From Ktedonobacteraceae bacterium (lineage in GTDB: Bacteria > Chloroflexota > Ktedonobacteria > Ktedonobacterales > Ktedonobacteraceae): a DNA stretch of 34,931 nucleotides. The stretch covers positions 1-34,931 of the forward strand of contig JAICIM010000004.1 of the NCBI GenBank assembly GCA_025928885.1, read 5' to 3'. The number at the start of each line of letters is the position of its first letter. Within the stretch, counting starts at the first letter, position 1. Shown piece by piece: positions 14,274-21,750 of this stretch. The position numbers and the translations under genes were made by a program. The notes below the pieces were generated by a model, which did no database searches, was not told the DNA's origin, and worked only from the letters and a program-made list of their open reading frames with translations.

Positions 14274-15272
14274 ATGCAAGAAGCAGAGACATGGCGAGAG
14301 TTGTTGGCAAAGATCATTAGCGATAGCAAAGAGAAGCAGCGCATCACTGAAGCGCTCAATATTACACCGATTACATTGACGCGTTGGATCAATGGGGAAT
14401 CAGCGCCACGTCCGCAGAATTTGCGTCATCTGATCACTATTTTACCTCTGCATCGTGAAAAACTGGTCAAGTTATTACAAGAAGAGCAAAGCGTTGGCGA
14501 TCTGGCACAAATTATACCAGAAGAGTCAGAAAAAGATATCCCGGCAGAGTTTTATGCACGCATCTTTACGGCTCGCGCCTCCACCACAGAAAATTTGCGC
14601 TTCTGGTCCACCTGCAACCTCATTTTACAGCAGGCGATAGGCCAGCTCGATCCTAATCGCTTGGGCATCTGTCTCTGGGTAGTGCGATGCATGCCGCTAT
14701 CGGGACCACACAACAAGGTCCGCAGTTTGCGCGAAAGTGTGGGATTAGGAACGCCGCCCTGGGTGGGAAACCTGGAGCAGCAGGCGATGTTCCTGGGAGC
14801 CGAATCGCTGGCTGGCAACGTCATCACGCTCTGTCGCCCCGGCATTATTCAAAATCTCGATGAAGAGCATAATCTCATGCCAGCACAGCGCGTTGAACAT
14901 GAGAAAAGCGCCGCCATCTTCCCGATTCTCTATGCTGGACGTATCGCCGGCGTCTTCCTCGTTTCCAGCGCACAGTACAGTTACTTTGTCTCGCAAGCAC
15001 GTACCTCGCTGGTACAGAAGTATGCGGATCTGCTAGCCCTGGCCTTCGAGCCAGAAGATTTCTATGCGCCAGAACAGATCGCACTGCATGTTATGCCGTC
15101 ACATGAGGAACAGAAGCAACATTTCTCCCAATTCCGGCAGCTGATTGCGGACACGATGATCACCGAGGCGTATCGAAATCGACCGGCCAATAACGTCCAG
15201 GCCGATTGGAAAGTGTGGCAACGATTGGAGGAAGAACTACTTGACTACGCCTCGCACAAAAAGATGCGGTAA
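14274..15272 (+). CDS. HTH-domain regulator with GAF-like sensor domain
   Basis: A 332-residue protein. Residues about 8-60 look like an XRE-type helix-turn-helix used with a single-target style: ITEALNITPITLTRWINGES followed by PRPQNLRHLITILP. Residues about 95-265 resemble a GAF domain: an N-terminal long helix with FWSTCNLILQQAIGQLD, a central SLRESVGLGTPPW, and a closing SAAIFPILYAGRIAGVFLVSS with two beta strands. GAF domains bind small ligands or heme; the ligand here is unknown. GGGGGA lies 6-8 bases before the ATG. The next gene begins 20 bases after the stop and is probably co-transcribed. Domain calls come from residue pattern only. Confidence 0.75.
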   Translation: MQEAETWRELLAKIISDSKEKQRITEALNITPITLTRWINGESAPRPQNLRHLITILPLHREKLVKLLQEEQSVGDLAQIIPEESEKDIPAEFYARIFTARASTTENLRFWSTCNLILQQAIGQLDPNRLGICLWVVRCMPLSGPHNKVRSLRESVGLGTPPWVGNLEQQAMFLGAESLAGNVITLCRPGIIQNLDEEHNLMPAQRVEHEKSAAIFPILYAGRIAGVFLVSSAQYSYFVSQARTSLVQKYADLLALAFEPEDFYAPEQIALHVMPSHEEQKQHFSQFRQLIADTMITEAYRNRPANNVQADWKVWQRLEEELLDYASHKKMR

Positions 15273-15292
15273 TTGCTCTCTGATACACCACC

Positions 15293-16090
15293 ATGTTTGA
15301 TGATTTCGACGCTGCTCTCGCTTCTTATTGGACACAAACGCGCCTGGGGCCAGGAACGCTTACCGTTTCGACCTCAACACTCCGGTTGGCTTTGTCAGAT
15401 GTGCAGAAAGGCAGCTATGCCGACGCGCAAATTGACGACTACGGCTCCTTAGCACGTTCCGCATTCCCCTGGAAACCGCCGCTACGCATGGAGGTGCGCT
15501 CTCGCACTTCGCTGCCAGCAGCCACCACCAACGATCTCAACGCGAACTTCTTGCGTGGCACCGCCGGCTTTGGCTTCTGGAACTATCCCTTCTCGGTGCG
15601 CGGCGATGTCTTAATGCTCCCGGAAGCCGTCTGGTTCTTCTATGCCTCTCCCCCCTCCAATATGGCACTTGTTCCGGGCGTTCCTGGTTGGGGCTGGAAG
15701 GCTCAGGTTATCCATAGTATGCGACCGGGCGCTCTGCTGGCAACGATACCGACCGCGCTCACCACGGGATGGGGCCTTCTGACCGGGAATACGCGACCGG
15801 CGGCGCACTGGCTTCAGCGACTCAGCGGTGCCAATGAAGCACTACTCAACACCGATATGACATCCTGGCATACCTATACACTTGAATGGCGCGAGACGGA
15901 CGCGACCTTCTTTGTCGATGGCATCTGCGTATTACGCGCTCCACAGCCACCGATTCGCGCACTCGGCTTCGTCGCCTGGCTCGACAATCAATACGCAATC
16001 GCCACGCCGCGCGGCACTTTGCGTTTCGGCACCGTCGCCAGCGGTCCGCAATGGCTTGACCTCGATTCTATCCGCATCGAGCCGCTGTAA
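15293..16090 (+). CDS. Jelly-roll (concanavalin A / GH16-like) domain protein, no catalytic motif seen
   Basis: A 265-residue protein with no signal peptide or membrane span. The segment TDMTSWHTYTLEWRETDATFFVDG with FVDGICVLRAP resembles the late strands of GH16 and laminin-G-like jelly rolls. The front part (FDDFDAALASYWTQTR, MEVRSRTSLPAATTND, GTAGFGFWNYPFS) also fits a beta-sandwich. The GH16 catalytic ExDxxE signature is not visible, so a carbohydrate-binding or orphan role is more likely than hydrolysis. There is no clear ribosome binding site before ATG; it follows the HTH-GAF gene by 20 bases and may be translated by coupling. It is convergent with the cupin gene. Confidence 0.7.
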   Translation: MFDDFDAALASYWTQTRLGPGTLTVSTSTLRLALSDVQKGSYADAQIDDYGSLARSAFPWKPPLRMEVRSRTSLPAATTNDLNANFLRGTAGFGFWNYPFSVRGDVLMLPEAVWFFYASPPSNMALVPGVPGWGWKAQVIHSMRPGALLATIPTALTTGWGLLTGNTRPAAHWLQRLSGANEALLNTDMTSWHTYTLEWRETDATFFVDGICVLRAPQPPIRALGFVAWLDNQYAIATPRGTLRFGTVASGPQWLDLDSIRIEPL

Positions 16091-16097
16091 TTCTTCC

Positions 16098-16517
16098 CTA
16101 TTGAGCCGCCTCTCGCTCGGGCGGACCATCAATGACGATAGCGGAGAGCGCCTCATCTTCCGTCCACACCATATGATCCAGGCCAGCGGGCCAGAGGACG
16201 GCATCGCCAGCCGTTACTGCACGCGTCTCGCCGTTCGGACCACCAATGCGCACAAAACCCTTTCCTTCTGTGACAAGAAACAGGATGGGAACATCTGTGC
16301 TATGCTCCTCCATATTGCCATGTGGCTCCAAATAAAACGCCACCACAAGCATTGGCCGATCCAGCAAAATAGGCAGGCCATTGACCCGTTGCGCCACCGC
16401 CTCCATTTGATCTTCGGGGATCATGCCGCGCTCAAACTGGATCGGGACGCCATATAATCCGGGGTGATTGCCCGGAATCTTTGTTTTCATATCGGGACTA
16501 AAACGACGAACTTGCAA
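16098..16517 (-). CDS. Cupin domain protein
   Basis: A 139-residue single-domain cupin. The beta-barrel motifs are LEPHGNMEEHSTDVPILFLVTEGKGFV (motif 1 with His and Glu candidates) and GDAVLWPAGLDHMVW (motif 2 with PAGLDH). It probably binds a divalent metal; the reaction cannot be named. The start is placed at TTG 16517 because GGAGG lies 6 bases upstream. Alternatives are an ATG at residue 10 of that form (MKTKIPGNHPG), lacking such a site, and an upstream ATG at 16553. The gene is convergent with the jelly-roll gene and stands alone on its strand. Confidence 0.78.
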   Translation of the reverse strand: MQVRRFSPDMKTKIPGNHPGLYGVPIQFERGMIPEDQMEAVAQRVNGLPILLDRPMLVVAFYLEPHGNMEEHSTDVPILFLVTEGKGFVRIGGPNGETRAVTAGDAVLWPAGLDHMVWTEDEALSAIVIDGPPEREAAQ

Positions 16518-16661
16518 GCCAGACCTCCCGAAAATAAACAACAATTCCCACATAACGGGCTTCTCACGGGCAATAGAGCCGCAAGAGCCATCAAAAACAT
16601 TGTCCGTCTGGACGATGTGCCAGCTTGCCTCATCATATCATAACAGGAAAAGAGCATAGGA

Positions 16662-16702
16662 AAAGCCGAGAAGCGCATGCAATAGACGCGCTTCTCGGCT
16701 TT
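16662..16702 (-). terminator. Terminator of clpP
   Basis: A perfect 15-bp stem (16662-16676 with 16688-16702) with an 11-base loop, starting about 20 bases after the clpP stop. On the minus strand the stem is followed by CTTTTCC, a short T run. Confidence 0.75.
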
Positions 16703-16721
16703 GCTCAAGTGGTGGGTGCCA

Positions 16722-17333
16722 CTATTTGAAAGAGGGTTTATCGGGAAAATTCACTATCTCATCGATAATACCGTACTCTTTGGCTTCGACGGCACTCATA
16801 TAATGGTCACGATCAAAATCGCGCCGGATACGCTCCAGAGGCTGGCCGGTATGCAAATGGATAATCTCATTCAATTCATCACGCATATGGACGATCTCGC
16901 GGGCCTGAATATCAATGTCAGATGCCTGCCCACTGACGCCCTGACCCAGCAGCGGCTGATGCTGATGAATACGCGCGTGCGGCATGGCGTAGCGCTTCCC
17001 TTTATCTCCTGCCATCAACAGGATGGTTCCGAAGCTGGCAGCGAAGCCCACGCATGTCGTCGCGATCGGGCAGCGCAGCACGCGCATCGTATCGTAAATG
17101 CCCAGGCCATCATAGACAGAACCACCAGGAGAATTGATATACATATTGATCTCGCGCTGGCTATCTTCCGCCTCTAAAAACAAAAGTTGAGCAATAACCA
17201 AGCTCGCCATACTTGCTTCAACTGGACCATTCACGATCACAATACGATCTTTCAGCAGCCGCGAGAAGATGTCGTACGCACGCTCCCCACGACCGGTATT
17301 TTCTAAAACGGTTGGGACCAACAAACTAGACAT
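16722..17333 (-). CDS. clpP: ATP-dependent Clp protease proteolytic subunit
   Basis: A 203-residue ClpP, the barrel peptidase fed by ClpX, ClpA or ClpC in the cytosol. The catalytic triad is visible: Ser100 in GFAASFG, His125 in IHQHQP, Asp174 in [14 protein letters not shown]. Family segments [18 protein letters not shown] and [11 protein letters not shown] are present. The start is ATG 17333 because AAGGAG lies 8 bases before it and the protein then begins [11 protein letters not shown]; an in-frame extension to 17390 has no ribosome binding site. The triad surroundings are a little divergent (GFAASFGT for the usual GQAASMGA), so it may be a second ClpP paralog. No clpX is nearby. Confidence 0.93.
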   Translation of the reverse strand: MSSLLVPTVLENTGRGERAYDIFSRLLKDRIVIVNGPVEASMASLVIAQLLFLEAEDSQREINMYINSPGGSVYDGLGIYDTMRVLRCPIATTCVGFAASFGTILLMAGDKGKRYAMPHARIHQHQPLLGQGVSGQASDIDIQAREIVHMRDELNEIIHLHTGQPLERIRRDFDRDHYMSAVEAKEYGIIDEIVNFPDKPSFK

Positions 17334-17439
17334 GATAAGGCTCCTTTTTATAGTGCTACCATAGCTGTCGCCCTGTAAAGAGGACAACAATACTACTGGT
17401 TGATATAGCTAGTAACATTCATCTGGCAACGCTTGCCAA

Positions 17440-17736
17440 TCATTCCTGTGGCCGACGCCCAAAGTAGTAATGGACGCGATGCCCTTTCCCCGAGACGCTT
17501 TCGTCCAGAATGCTCACCAGTATCCAGCCCTCTTTTCCCAGAGCATTCAACTGCTCGGCATCGGGCAGGGGTGCTTCGCGTACATCTACCGTCAGCACGT
17601 GGTACTCCCACTGCGCAGGTTCCGCTGCCACCTGCTCATAAACGGTTGGTATAAAGACTGATGGGCGGACATCTGGTTTATCGGCCATCGAGAGATGATT
17701 GTAACGCTGTGAGTGAAAGGGACGTGGACCAAACAT
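17440..17736 (-). CDS. Small conserved-looking protein, DUF4177-like
   Basis: A 98-residue protein. After a basic N-terminus (MFGPRPFHSQRYNHL), the core WEYHVLTVDVREAP, LNALGKEGWILVSILDES and HYYFGRRPQE follows the beta-alpha-beta pattern of DUF4177-like small proteins (WEYkv...lN.lG.eGWelv). AAAGGAG lies 8 bases before the ATG. An internal ATG at residue 17 is a weaker alternative. It stands divergently from the XRE regulator gene, and the regulator's putative operator region lies between them, so it may be co-controlled. Function unknown. Confidence 0.7.
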   Translation of the reverse strand: MFGPRPFHSQRYNHLSMADKPDVRPSVFIPTVYEQVAAEPAQWEYHVLTVDVREAPLPDAEQLNALGKEGWILVSILDESVSGKGHRVHYYFGRRPQE

Positions 17737-17794
17737 TGTTCTGCTCCTTTGTGAATACTCTCTTCATCTAGAGAATAGATCCGTTTTCCTTGTC

Positions 17795-17823
17795 TTGAAT
17801 ATAGCATGCCAATAGCTTATACT
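17795..17823 (+). promoter_or_regulatory. Predicted promoter of the XRE regulator gene
   Basis: TTGAAT (17795-17800), 17-base spacer, TATACT (17818-17823). A TAGCAT half-site is in the spacer at 17802-17807. Confidence 0.7.
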
Positions 17824-17837
17824 GATAGAGAGAATAT

Positions 17838-17879
17838 ATGCTGTTAGCATACCCTGTTTAAAAGCAATGCTAATAGCAT
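17838..17879. promoter_or_regulatory. Two palindromic operator-like sites in the XRE gene leader
   Basis: ATGCTGTTAGCAT (17838-17850) and ATGCTAATAGCAT (17867-17879) are 5-bp dyads around 3 bases, 29 bases apart centre to centre, just after the predicted transcription start. They fit autoregulation by the XRE protein. Confidence 0.65.
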
Positions 17880-17895
17880 AGGAAGGCACGTTTTT

Positions 17896-18294
17896 ATGGC
17901 AGATTTACAGGAAATTGTCGGAAAGGTCGTACGCCAGGAGCGGCAATTGCGCCAGCTTACCATTAAAGAGTTGGGTGAAAAGGCTGGTCTGTCTGAAATC
18001 TATGTAGGGGAGATTGAGCGCGGACAGAAATACCCTTCGGCGAAAGTGCTGGAAAGCCTGGCGCGTGCGCTGGATCTGGATCTGGCGGAGCTGCTGGAAT
18101 TAATGGCGGAAGAGATCCGCAGCGAGCGCGAACCACAGATGACCAGGGCCATCGGCTTCACCGTTCCCTCTGGTCCCGGGAAACCCCGCCGTCTGGTGGT
18201 CAAAAATATCCTCAATATGCTTGACGAAGGCGATGTCGAGAGCGTGGCCGACTTCAGCGCGTTCCTGCTCTCCAAACACCTCACACCAGTATAG
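17896..18294 (+). CDS. XRE-family helix-turn-helix transcriptional regulator
   Basis: A 132-residue protein. Residues 5-62 form a Cro/CI-type HTH: VRQERQLRQLTIKELGEKAG, then SEIYVGEIERGQKYPSAKVL and LARALDLDLAELL. The C-terminal half (FTVPSGPGKPRRLVVKNILNMLDEGDVESVADFSAFLLSK) is not a recognised sensor domain and may mediate dimerisation. AGGAAGG precedes ATG by 9-12 bases. A good promoter and two palindromic sites in its leader suggest negative autoregulation, perhaps extending to the divergent DUF4177-like gene. A strong terminator follows. Confidence 0.9.
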   Translation: MADLQEIVGKVVRQERQLRQLTIKELGEKAGLSEIYVGEIERGQKYPSAKVLESLARALDLDLAELLELMAEEIRSEREPQMTRAIGFTVPSGPGKPRRLVVKNILNMLDEGDVESVADFSAFLLSKHLTPV

Positions 18295-18305
18295 GGGCAT
18301 TCACA

Positions 18306-18345
18306 CAAAAAAACGAGGTGAGATCAGTCTCTACCTCGTTTTTTG
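18306..18345. terminator. Bidirectional intrinsic terminator
   Basis: The core stem pairs 18313-18319 with 18333-18339, extended by a run of A before and T after, so each strand reads a T tract after the stem. An inner GAGA/TCTC pairing may lengthen it. It separates the XRE gene and the convergent GlsB/YeaQ gene. Confidence 0.85.
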
Positions 18346-18368
18346 TATGTCATCAGATGTGTAATCCA

Positions 18369-18713
18369 TTAGAACCAGCGGCGACGTGTGCGGGGACGAC
18401 GGGCATAGGTGCCACGACGATAGGTATAACGTGAAGCATACGGGGCCACTCTATGATAGGCGAAACCACTCCACAGGATAACGAGAATTGCGGCAACCAG
18501 CACTGAACTGATTAGCGGAACGCCCTCGACGCGCGGCTCGCCAGCGATAGAAAAGTGGAACACGCCAACAATCAAGAGAATAGCAACAAAACCAAGAACG
18601 ATCGCTCCGACAATACCGCCCGGAGTGCGACGACGCGCCAGTACTTCGCCGATAATACCAACCAGGGCTGCGATGATCAACCAGATGACCAGAGTAGTAA
18701 ATGTAATAGTCAT
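18369..18713 (-). CDS. GlsB/YeaQ/YmgE-family small membrane protein
   Basis: A 114-residue integral membrane protein with three hydrophobic helices: ITFTTLVIWLIIAALVGIIG, VGAIVLGFVAILLIVGVFHF and VPLISSVLVAAILVILWSGF. The ARRRTPGGIVGAIVLGFVA segment is characteristic of the transglycosylase-associated/GlsB stress family, which normally ends soon after the third helix. Here a cytoplasmic or external tail rich in Arg and Tyr follows (residues 90-114: RYTYRRGTYARRPRTRRRWF). ATG 18713 is chosen because GGAGG lies 9 bases upstream; the upstream extension to 18785 lacks one. The family function is loosely stress related. Confidence 0.85.
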   Translation of the reverse strand: MTITFTTLVIWLIIAALVGIIGEVLARRRTPGGIVGAIVLGFVAILLIVGVFHFSIAGEPRVEGVPLISSVLVAAILVILWSGFAYHRVAPYASRYTYRRGTYARRPRTRRRWF

Positions 18714-18802
18714 GATTTTATACCTCCATGTCCTTAAACCCCATTTCATATAAGGCTTCCCTAGTAATACGAGTAAGCTCGTCATTCGGGTTCAACTTAT
18801 AT

Positions 18803-19618
18803 CTACCCCCCGCTGGTCAACATCCGCTTCTCCCGCCAGCGAGCCAGCAGCGACGTAACCCAACGATAGAGAAAGATGAACAGAAGCAGGTAGATGGCCC
18901 CTTCAAGATAGCCGCCAAGTACATCGGTCAGCCAGTGATCGCCCAACAGGACGCGGGAATAGCCGATCACAAGAATGTCGTAGACGGCGAAGAGTTGCAG
19001 CGGCAGAAGCCACCAGCGATAACGCCACTGGCGGACAGGTTTGGTGAAGGTCAGATACAATAGAAAACCATAATACGCAACATCATGTTCAGTATGCCCG
19101 GAAGGATAGGTCGGGAACGGGACGAGTGGCGTTTCCAGGCGAATCGGATATTTATGCGGATCGGGGCGTGGACGATTGACCAGAATGTCAACCATCACGT
19201 TCATAGCTGCCGAGCCTAAGACGGTCAGCGCAAAAAACAGGCCGTTCTGAAACCAGACCAGGGGAGATTTCTTGCGCAACCAGAAAACGATGCCCATAAT
19301 GAGCATGCCTGCCGACCAGAAAATGCCGCCCACCAGAGAGGGCAGGGGATTATCCAGCACGCTAGGAAAGCGGAGCACAGCATCAAGCCAGGGCCAGGGA
19401 TGCAGATGCTGCACCGTAATCGTGCTTGCAAGATCGATAGGATATGGGGCGGGATGAGCATGCACAAAGAAGCAGGAGATAATAAACAGCAGCAGGGCGA
19501 TGGCCCAGACAATCGCCTCTGCCCGATACCAGGGCAGGACCTCCTGACGCCTCTCACCACCTGCCGTCGTCGTAGCGGTCGGCGTCTGTATTCCTTCAGG
19601 ATCAGTAGTTTTACGCAT
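18803..19618 (-). CDS. PAP2-family phosphatase (membrane)
   Basis: A 271-residue membrane protein with about 6 helices after a 35-residue polar N-terminus. The PAP2 motifs are PSGHTEHD (motif 2) and GYSRVLLGDHWLTDVLGG (motif 3 with SR, H and D). Motif 1 (Lys-x6-Arg-Pro) is only partly kept: NRPRPD is present, but the leading Lys position reads Asp-Ile-Leu-Val. The enzyme should dephosphorylate lipid phosphates or undecaprenyl diphosphate, with its active site on the outer face. GAGAGGA lies 6 bases before ATG. Whether the altered first motif weakens activity is open. Confidence 0.88.
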   Translation of the reverse strand: MRKTTDPEGIQTPTATTTAGGERRQEVLPWYRAEAIVWAIALLLFIISCFFVHAHPAPYPIDLASTITVQHLHPWPWLDAVLRFPSVLDNPLPSLVGGIFWSAGMLIMGIVFWLRKKSPLVWFQNGLFFALTVLGSAAMNVMVDILVNRPRPDPHKYPIRLETPLVPFPTYPSGHTEHDVAYYGFLLYLTFTKPVRQWRYRWWLLPLQLFAVYDILVIGYSRVLLGDHWLTDVLGGYLEGAIYLLLFIFLYRWVTSLLARWREKRMLTSGG

Positions 19619-19788
19619 TGCAATCCTCTCACCAAAAACAGAGCTGATTTACCGTCATCACTATGATTACGGGTTAATTAGCTCGACTGGATGCAACGCA
19701 TATTCGTTGTTAACGGCGAGAAGGGGTGAGAGAACTGGCGCAGCCAGAAAGCTATGCTCACCAGAGCTTACGTATAATCGAGACCATT

Positions 19789-19820
19789 GGATCATCTCAA
19801 GTTGCAGAGCAAGATCATCC
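19789..19820 (-). terminator. Imperfect hairpin at the alcohol dehydrogenase 3' end
   Basis: Arms 19789-19797 and 19812-19820 pair except for one C-C mismatch, loop 14 bases; the stop codon (19817-19815) lies in the arm. No strong T run, so termination is uncertain. Confidence 0.35.
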
Positions 19821-20840
19821 GGCATGAATCACCACTTTCAAGGCTTCGCCGGGGCGGGCAACCAGGCGAAACGCCTCTGCCGCATCCTGAAGGGCGATGC
19901 GATGCGTAATGATCGTCTCGGGACGGATGCGACCCGATTGCAACAGAGCCAGCGCCTGCCTCGTCTCGTACGGCCCGGCTGAATAGCTGGTACGCAGCGT
20001 GATCTCCTGGAAGAAGAGGTAATTGGGTGTCAGCGTCAATTCCTCAGTTGGCGGGGGAGGAGCAAAGAGCAGCACAGTACCGCCGGGACCAACCAGTTCG
20101 ACCCCCTGCCGCATCACGCTCACATGTGAAGGCGTGACAATCACCACGTCAGGCTTGAGACCGTCGTTCGCCGCCAGTACCTGATCAAGCAGTGGTTGGG
20201 CCTGGGGATCAAATGCGCGATCAATGCCAGCCTCCAATGCACGCTCCCGCCGATAAGCGATGGGATCGGAGATCATTACCCGAATTGCGCCGCGCTGCTG
20301 AGCAAGTTGCGCCAGCATAAGGCCGTTACTTCCGGCTCCCAGCACCAGCACACGATCTCCAGGCTGGATATTCGCCCGTTGAACCCCACGAATACAGCAG
20401 GCCAGCGGCTCGATCAGTGTGGCCGCTTCAAACGAGAGGTCAGCAGGTAACGGGAGGACATCAAATTGCATATTCGGGGCCGGAACGCGCACATATTCTG
20501 CCAGACCGCCCGGATAGAGGCGCGTGCGGCGGAAGGTGGCACACTGCGAAAACGATCCGCGCTGACAGAAATGGCAGGTCATGCAGGGAACGTGGTGATG
20601 AAAAAATACGCGCTCTCCCGGCACAAAGTGCTCGACACCTTCGCCAACGCGCACAACCGTTCCAACCGGCTCGTGACCGGGATAGAGCGGAGCGCGTGGC
20701 CGCATATACCACTCCATCACATCGCTGGCACAAATGCCACAGGCGTTCAACTGGATCAACAACTCACCCGGGCCGATCTCTGGTACAGGCTGCTCAACAA
20801 GACGGATATCATCGTTCGCATGATACTCGACGACACGCAT
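19815..20840 (-). CDS. Zinc-dependent alcohol (polyol) dehydrogenase, MDR family
   Basis: A 341-residue medium-chain dehydrogenase. Catalytic zinc ligands: Cys34 or Cys37 (NACGICASD), His56-Glu57 (PGHEPVG). Structural zinc cysteines: C86, C89, C92 and C100. The Rossmann segment is VLVLGAGSNGLMLAQLA. These are features of the sorbitol/threonine dehydrogenase branch. The ATG 20840 has GAGAGGGAAG just upstream; a TTG at 20858 overlapping the previous stop by 4 bases is the alternative. It follows a cupin gene by about 14 bases and, upstream of that, dhaM and dhaL on the same strand, so it is probably the last gene of a polyol-use operon. The substrate is inferred from context only. Confidence 0.9.
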   Translation of the reverse strand: MRVVEYHANDDIRLVEQPVPEIGPGELLIQLNACGICASDVMEWYMRPRAPLYPGHEPVGTVVRVGEGVEHFVPGERVFFHHHVPCMTCHFCQRGSFSQCATFRRTRLYPGGLAEYVRVPAPNMQFDVLPLPADLSFEAATLIEPLACCIRGVQRANIQPGDRVLVLGAGSNGLMLAQLAQQRGAIRVMISDPIAYRRERALEAGIDRAFDPQAQPLLDQVLAANDGLKPDVVIVTPSHVSVMRQGVELVGPGGTVLLFAPPPPTEELTLTPNYLFFQEITLRTSYSAGPYETRQALALLQSGRIRPETIITHRIALQDAAEAFRLVARPGEALKVVIHAG

Positions 20841-20854
20841 ACAACGCTTCCCTC

Positions 20855-21235
20855 TCAACGTCTGGCTGGAACGACACAGAGAAAGCCAAACGGTTCATCG
20901 CCAACGGTGAAAAACTGATGCACTTCATTGCCGGAAATATAAACAATATCGCCGGTATGCACTTCATGCTCTGTATCTCCCAGCCGCAAACGGGCTATCC
21001 CATGCAGCACATAGACACCGTGATCGTGCTCATGCTGGTCAAGCGAGGTATAGCCGCCGGGCTGGACGGCAAAGTAGCGCATGTGGAAATGTGGCGAGCC
21101 TTCTTCGTTGCCAACGAGGATCTGACGTGTGGCACGATCCGCGCCGCTATTATCCGGCCCATACGCCCGCACCAAGACATCTTGCCAGCGTAGCTCCCCA
21201 TGTTCCGTCCCGCCAAAGCGATGAATCACACTCAT
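20855..21235 (-). CDS. Cupin (conserved barrel) protein
   Basis: A 126-residue cupin with complete metal-binding motifs: DQHEHDHGVYVLHGIARLRLG (motif 1: HxHxHG and later Glu-like position) and GDIVYISGNEVHQFFTVGD (motif 2 with His). It probably binds Mn, Fe or Zn; it may be an epimerase/isomerase-like or regulatory cupin. ATG 21235 is preferred because GAGGAG is 6 bases upstream; an ATG two codons earlier would place that site against the start. It is followed about 14 bases later by the zinc dehydrogenase gene and preceded by dhaM at 74 bases, all on one strand. Confidence 0.85.
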   Translation of the reverse strand: MSVIHRFGGTEHGELRWQDVLVRAYGPDNSGADRATRQILVGNEEGSPHFHMRYFAVQPGGYTSLDQHEHDHGVYVLHGIARLRLGDTEHEVHTGDIVYISGNEVHQFFTVGDEPFGFLCVVPARR

Positions 21236-21309
21236 ACCCATCTCCTCTTTATTTACAGCGCATGCTGATTGCTACCAGGATACACTTTTCCAGCCGATAG
21301 CGATGCTTC

Positions 21310-21720
21310 TCAGGAAGATTGATCAGATATTTTGGGTAAGAGATGAGCGTTGGTGGCGGCTGCTGCAACCTCATCCAGGCTGTTGCCGATCGAGGCTTCG
21401 ACGGCAGCAATCACCGCGCCTTCCACCAGAGGTGCGGGACTGATGATCACGCGGCGTGGTTGCTCTGCGGTAAAGGTTTCGACCGCTATTTCGGTTGTCA
21501 TCACCGCGCTGCCCAGATCGAGCAGCACTAGAATACCGTCAGGGCCATCTACCTGATGCAGCGCCTCCAACACCTTCTCCATCGTCGTACCAAGCGAACC
21601 ATCAGCCGTTCCACCAGCAGGGGCAATCGCAACCTTGCCCTGAGCCATCTGCCCCGCTAACTCCGCCACCCCTTCGGCCAGCTTCGCGCTATGTGAGACA
21701 ATGACTAAACCGACAGCCAT
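21310..21720 (-). CDS. dhaM: DhaM-like PTS phosphoryl carrier (EIIA-Man domain)
   Basis: A 136-residue single-domain DhaM. It starts VGLVIVSHSAKLAEGVAEL, where His10 is the phosphorylated histidine (SHS motif), and continues ILVLLDLGSAVMTTEIAVE and RRVIISPAPLVEGAVIAAVEA, family-typical text. In the PEP-dependent dihydroxyacetone kinase system DhaM passes phosphate from HPr to DhaL-bound ADP. It is 30 bases downstream of dhaL on the same strand. The length matches single-domain DhaM of Gram-positive type, without the HPr/EI extensions seen in enterobacteria. Confidence 0.92.
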   Translation of the reverse strand: MAVGLVIVSHSAKLAEGVAELAGQMAQGKVAIAPAGGTADGSLGTTMEKVLEALHQVDGPDGILVLLDLGSAVMTTEIAVETFTAEQPRRVIISPAPLVEGAVIAAVEASIGNSLDEVAAAATNAHLLPKISDQSS

Positions 21721-21750
21721 AAAGTAGAGACCTCCACAAAGCTAAAAACA

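Noticed and set aside
17896-18294. XRE gene as antitoxin of a toxin-antitoxin pair
   Set aside because: Neighbouring genes (a DUF4177-like protein and, beyond a terminator, a membrane protein) show no toxin fold, and spacing does not suggest a pair.
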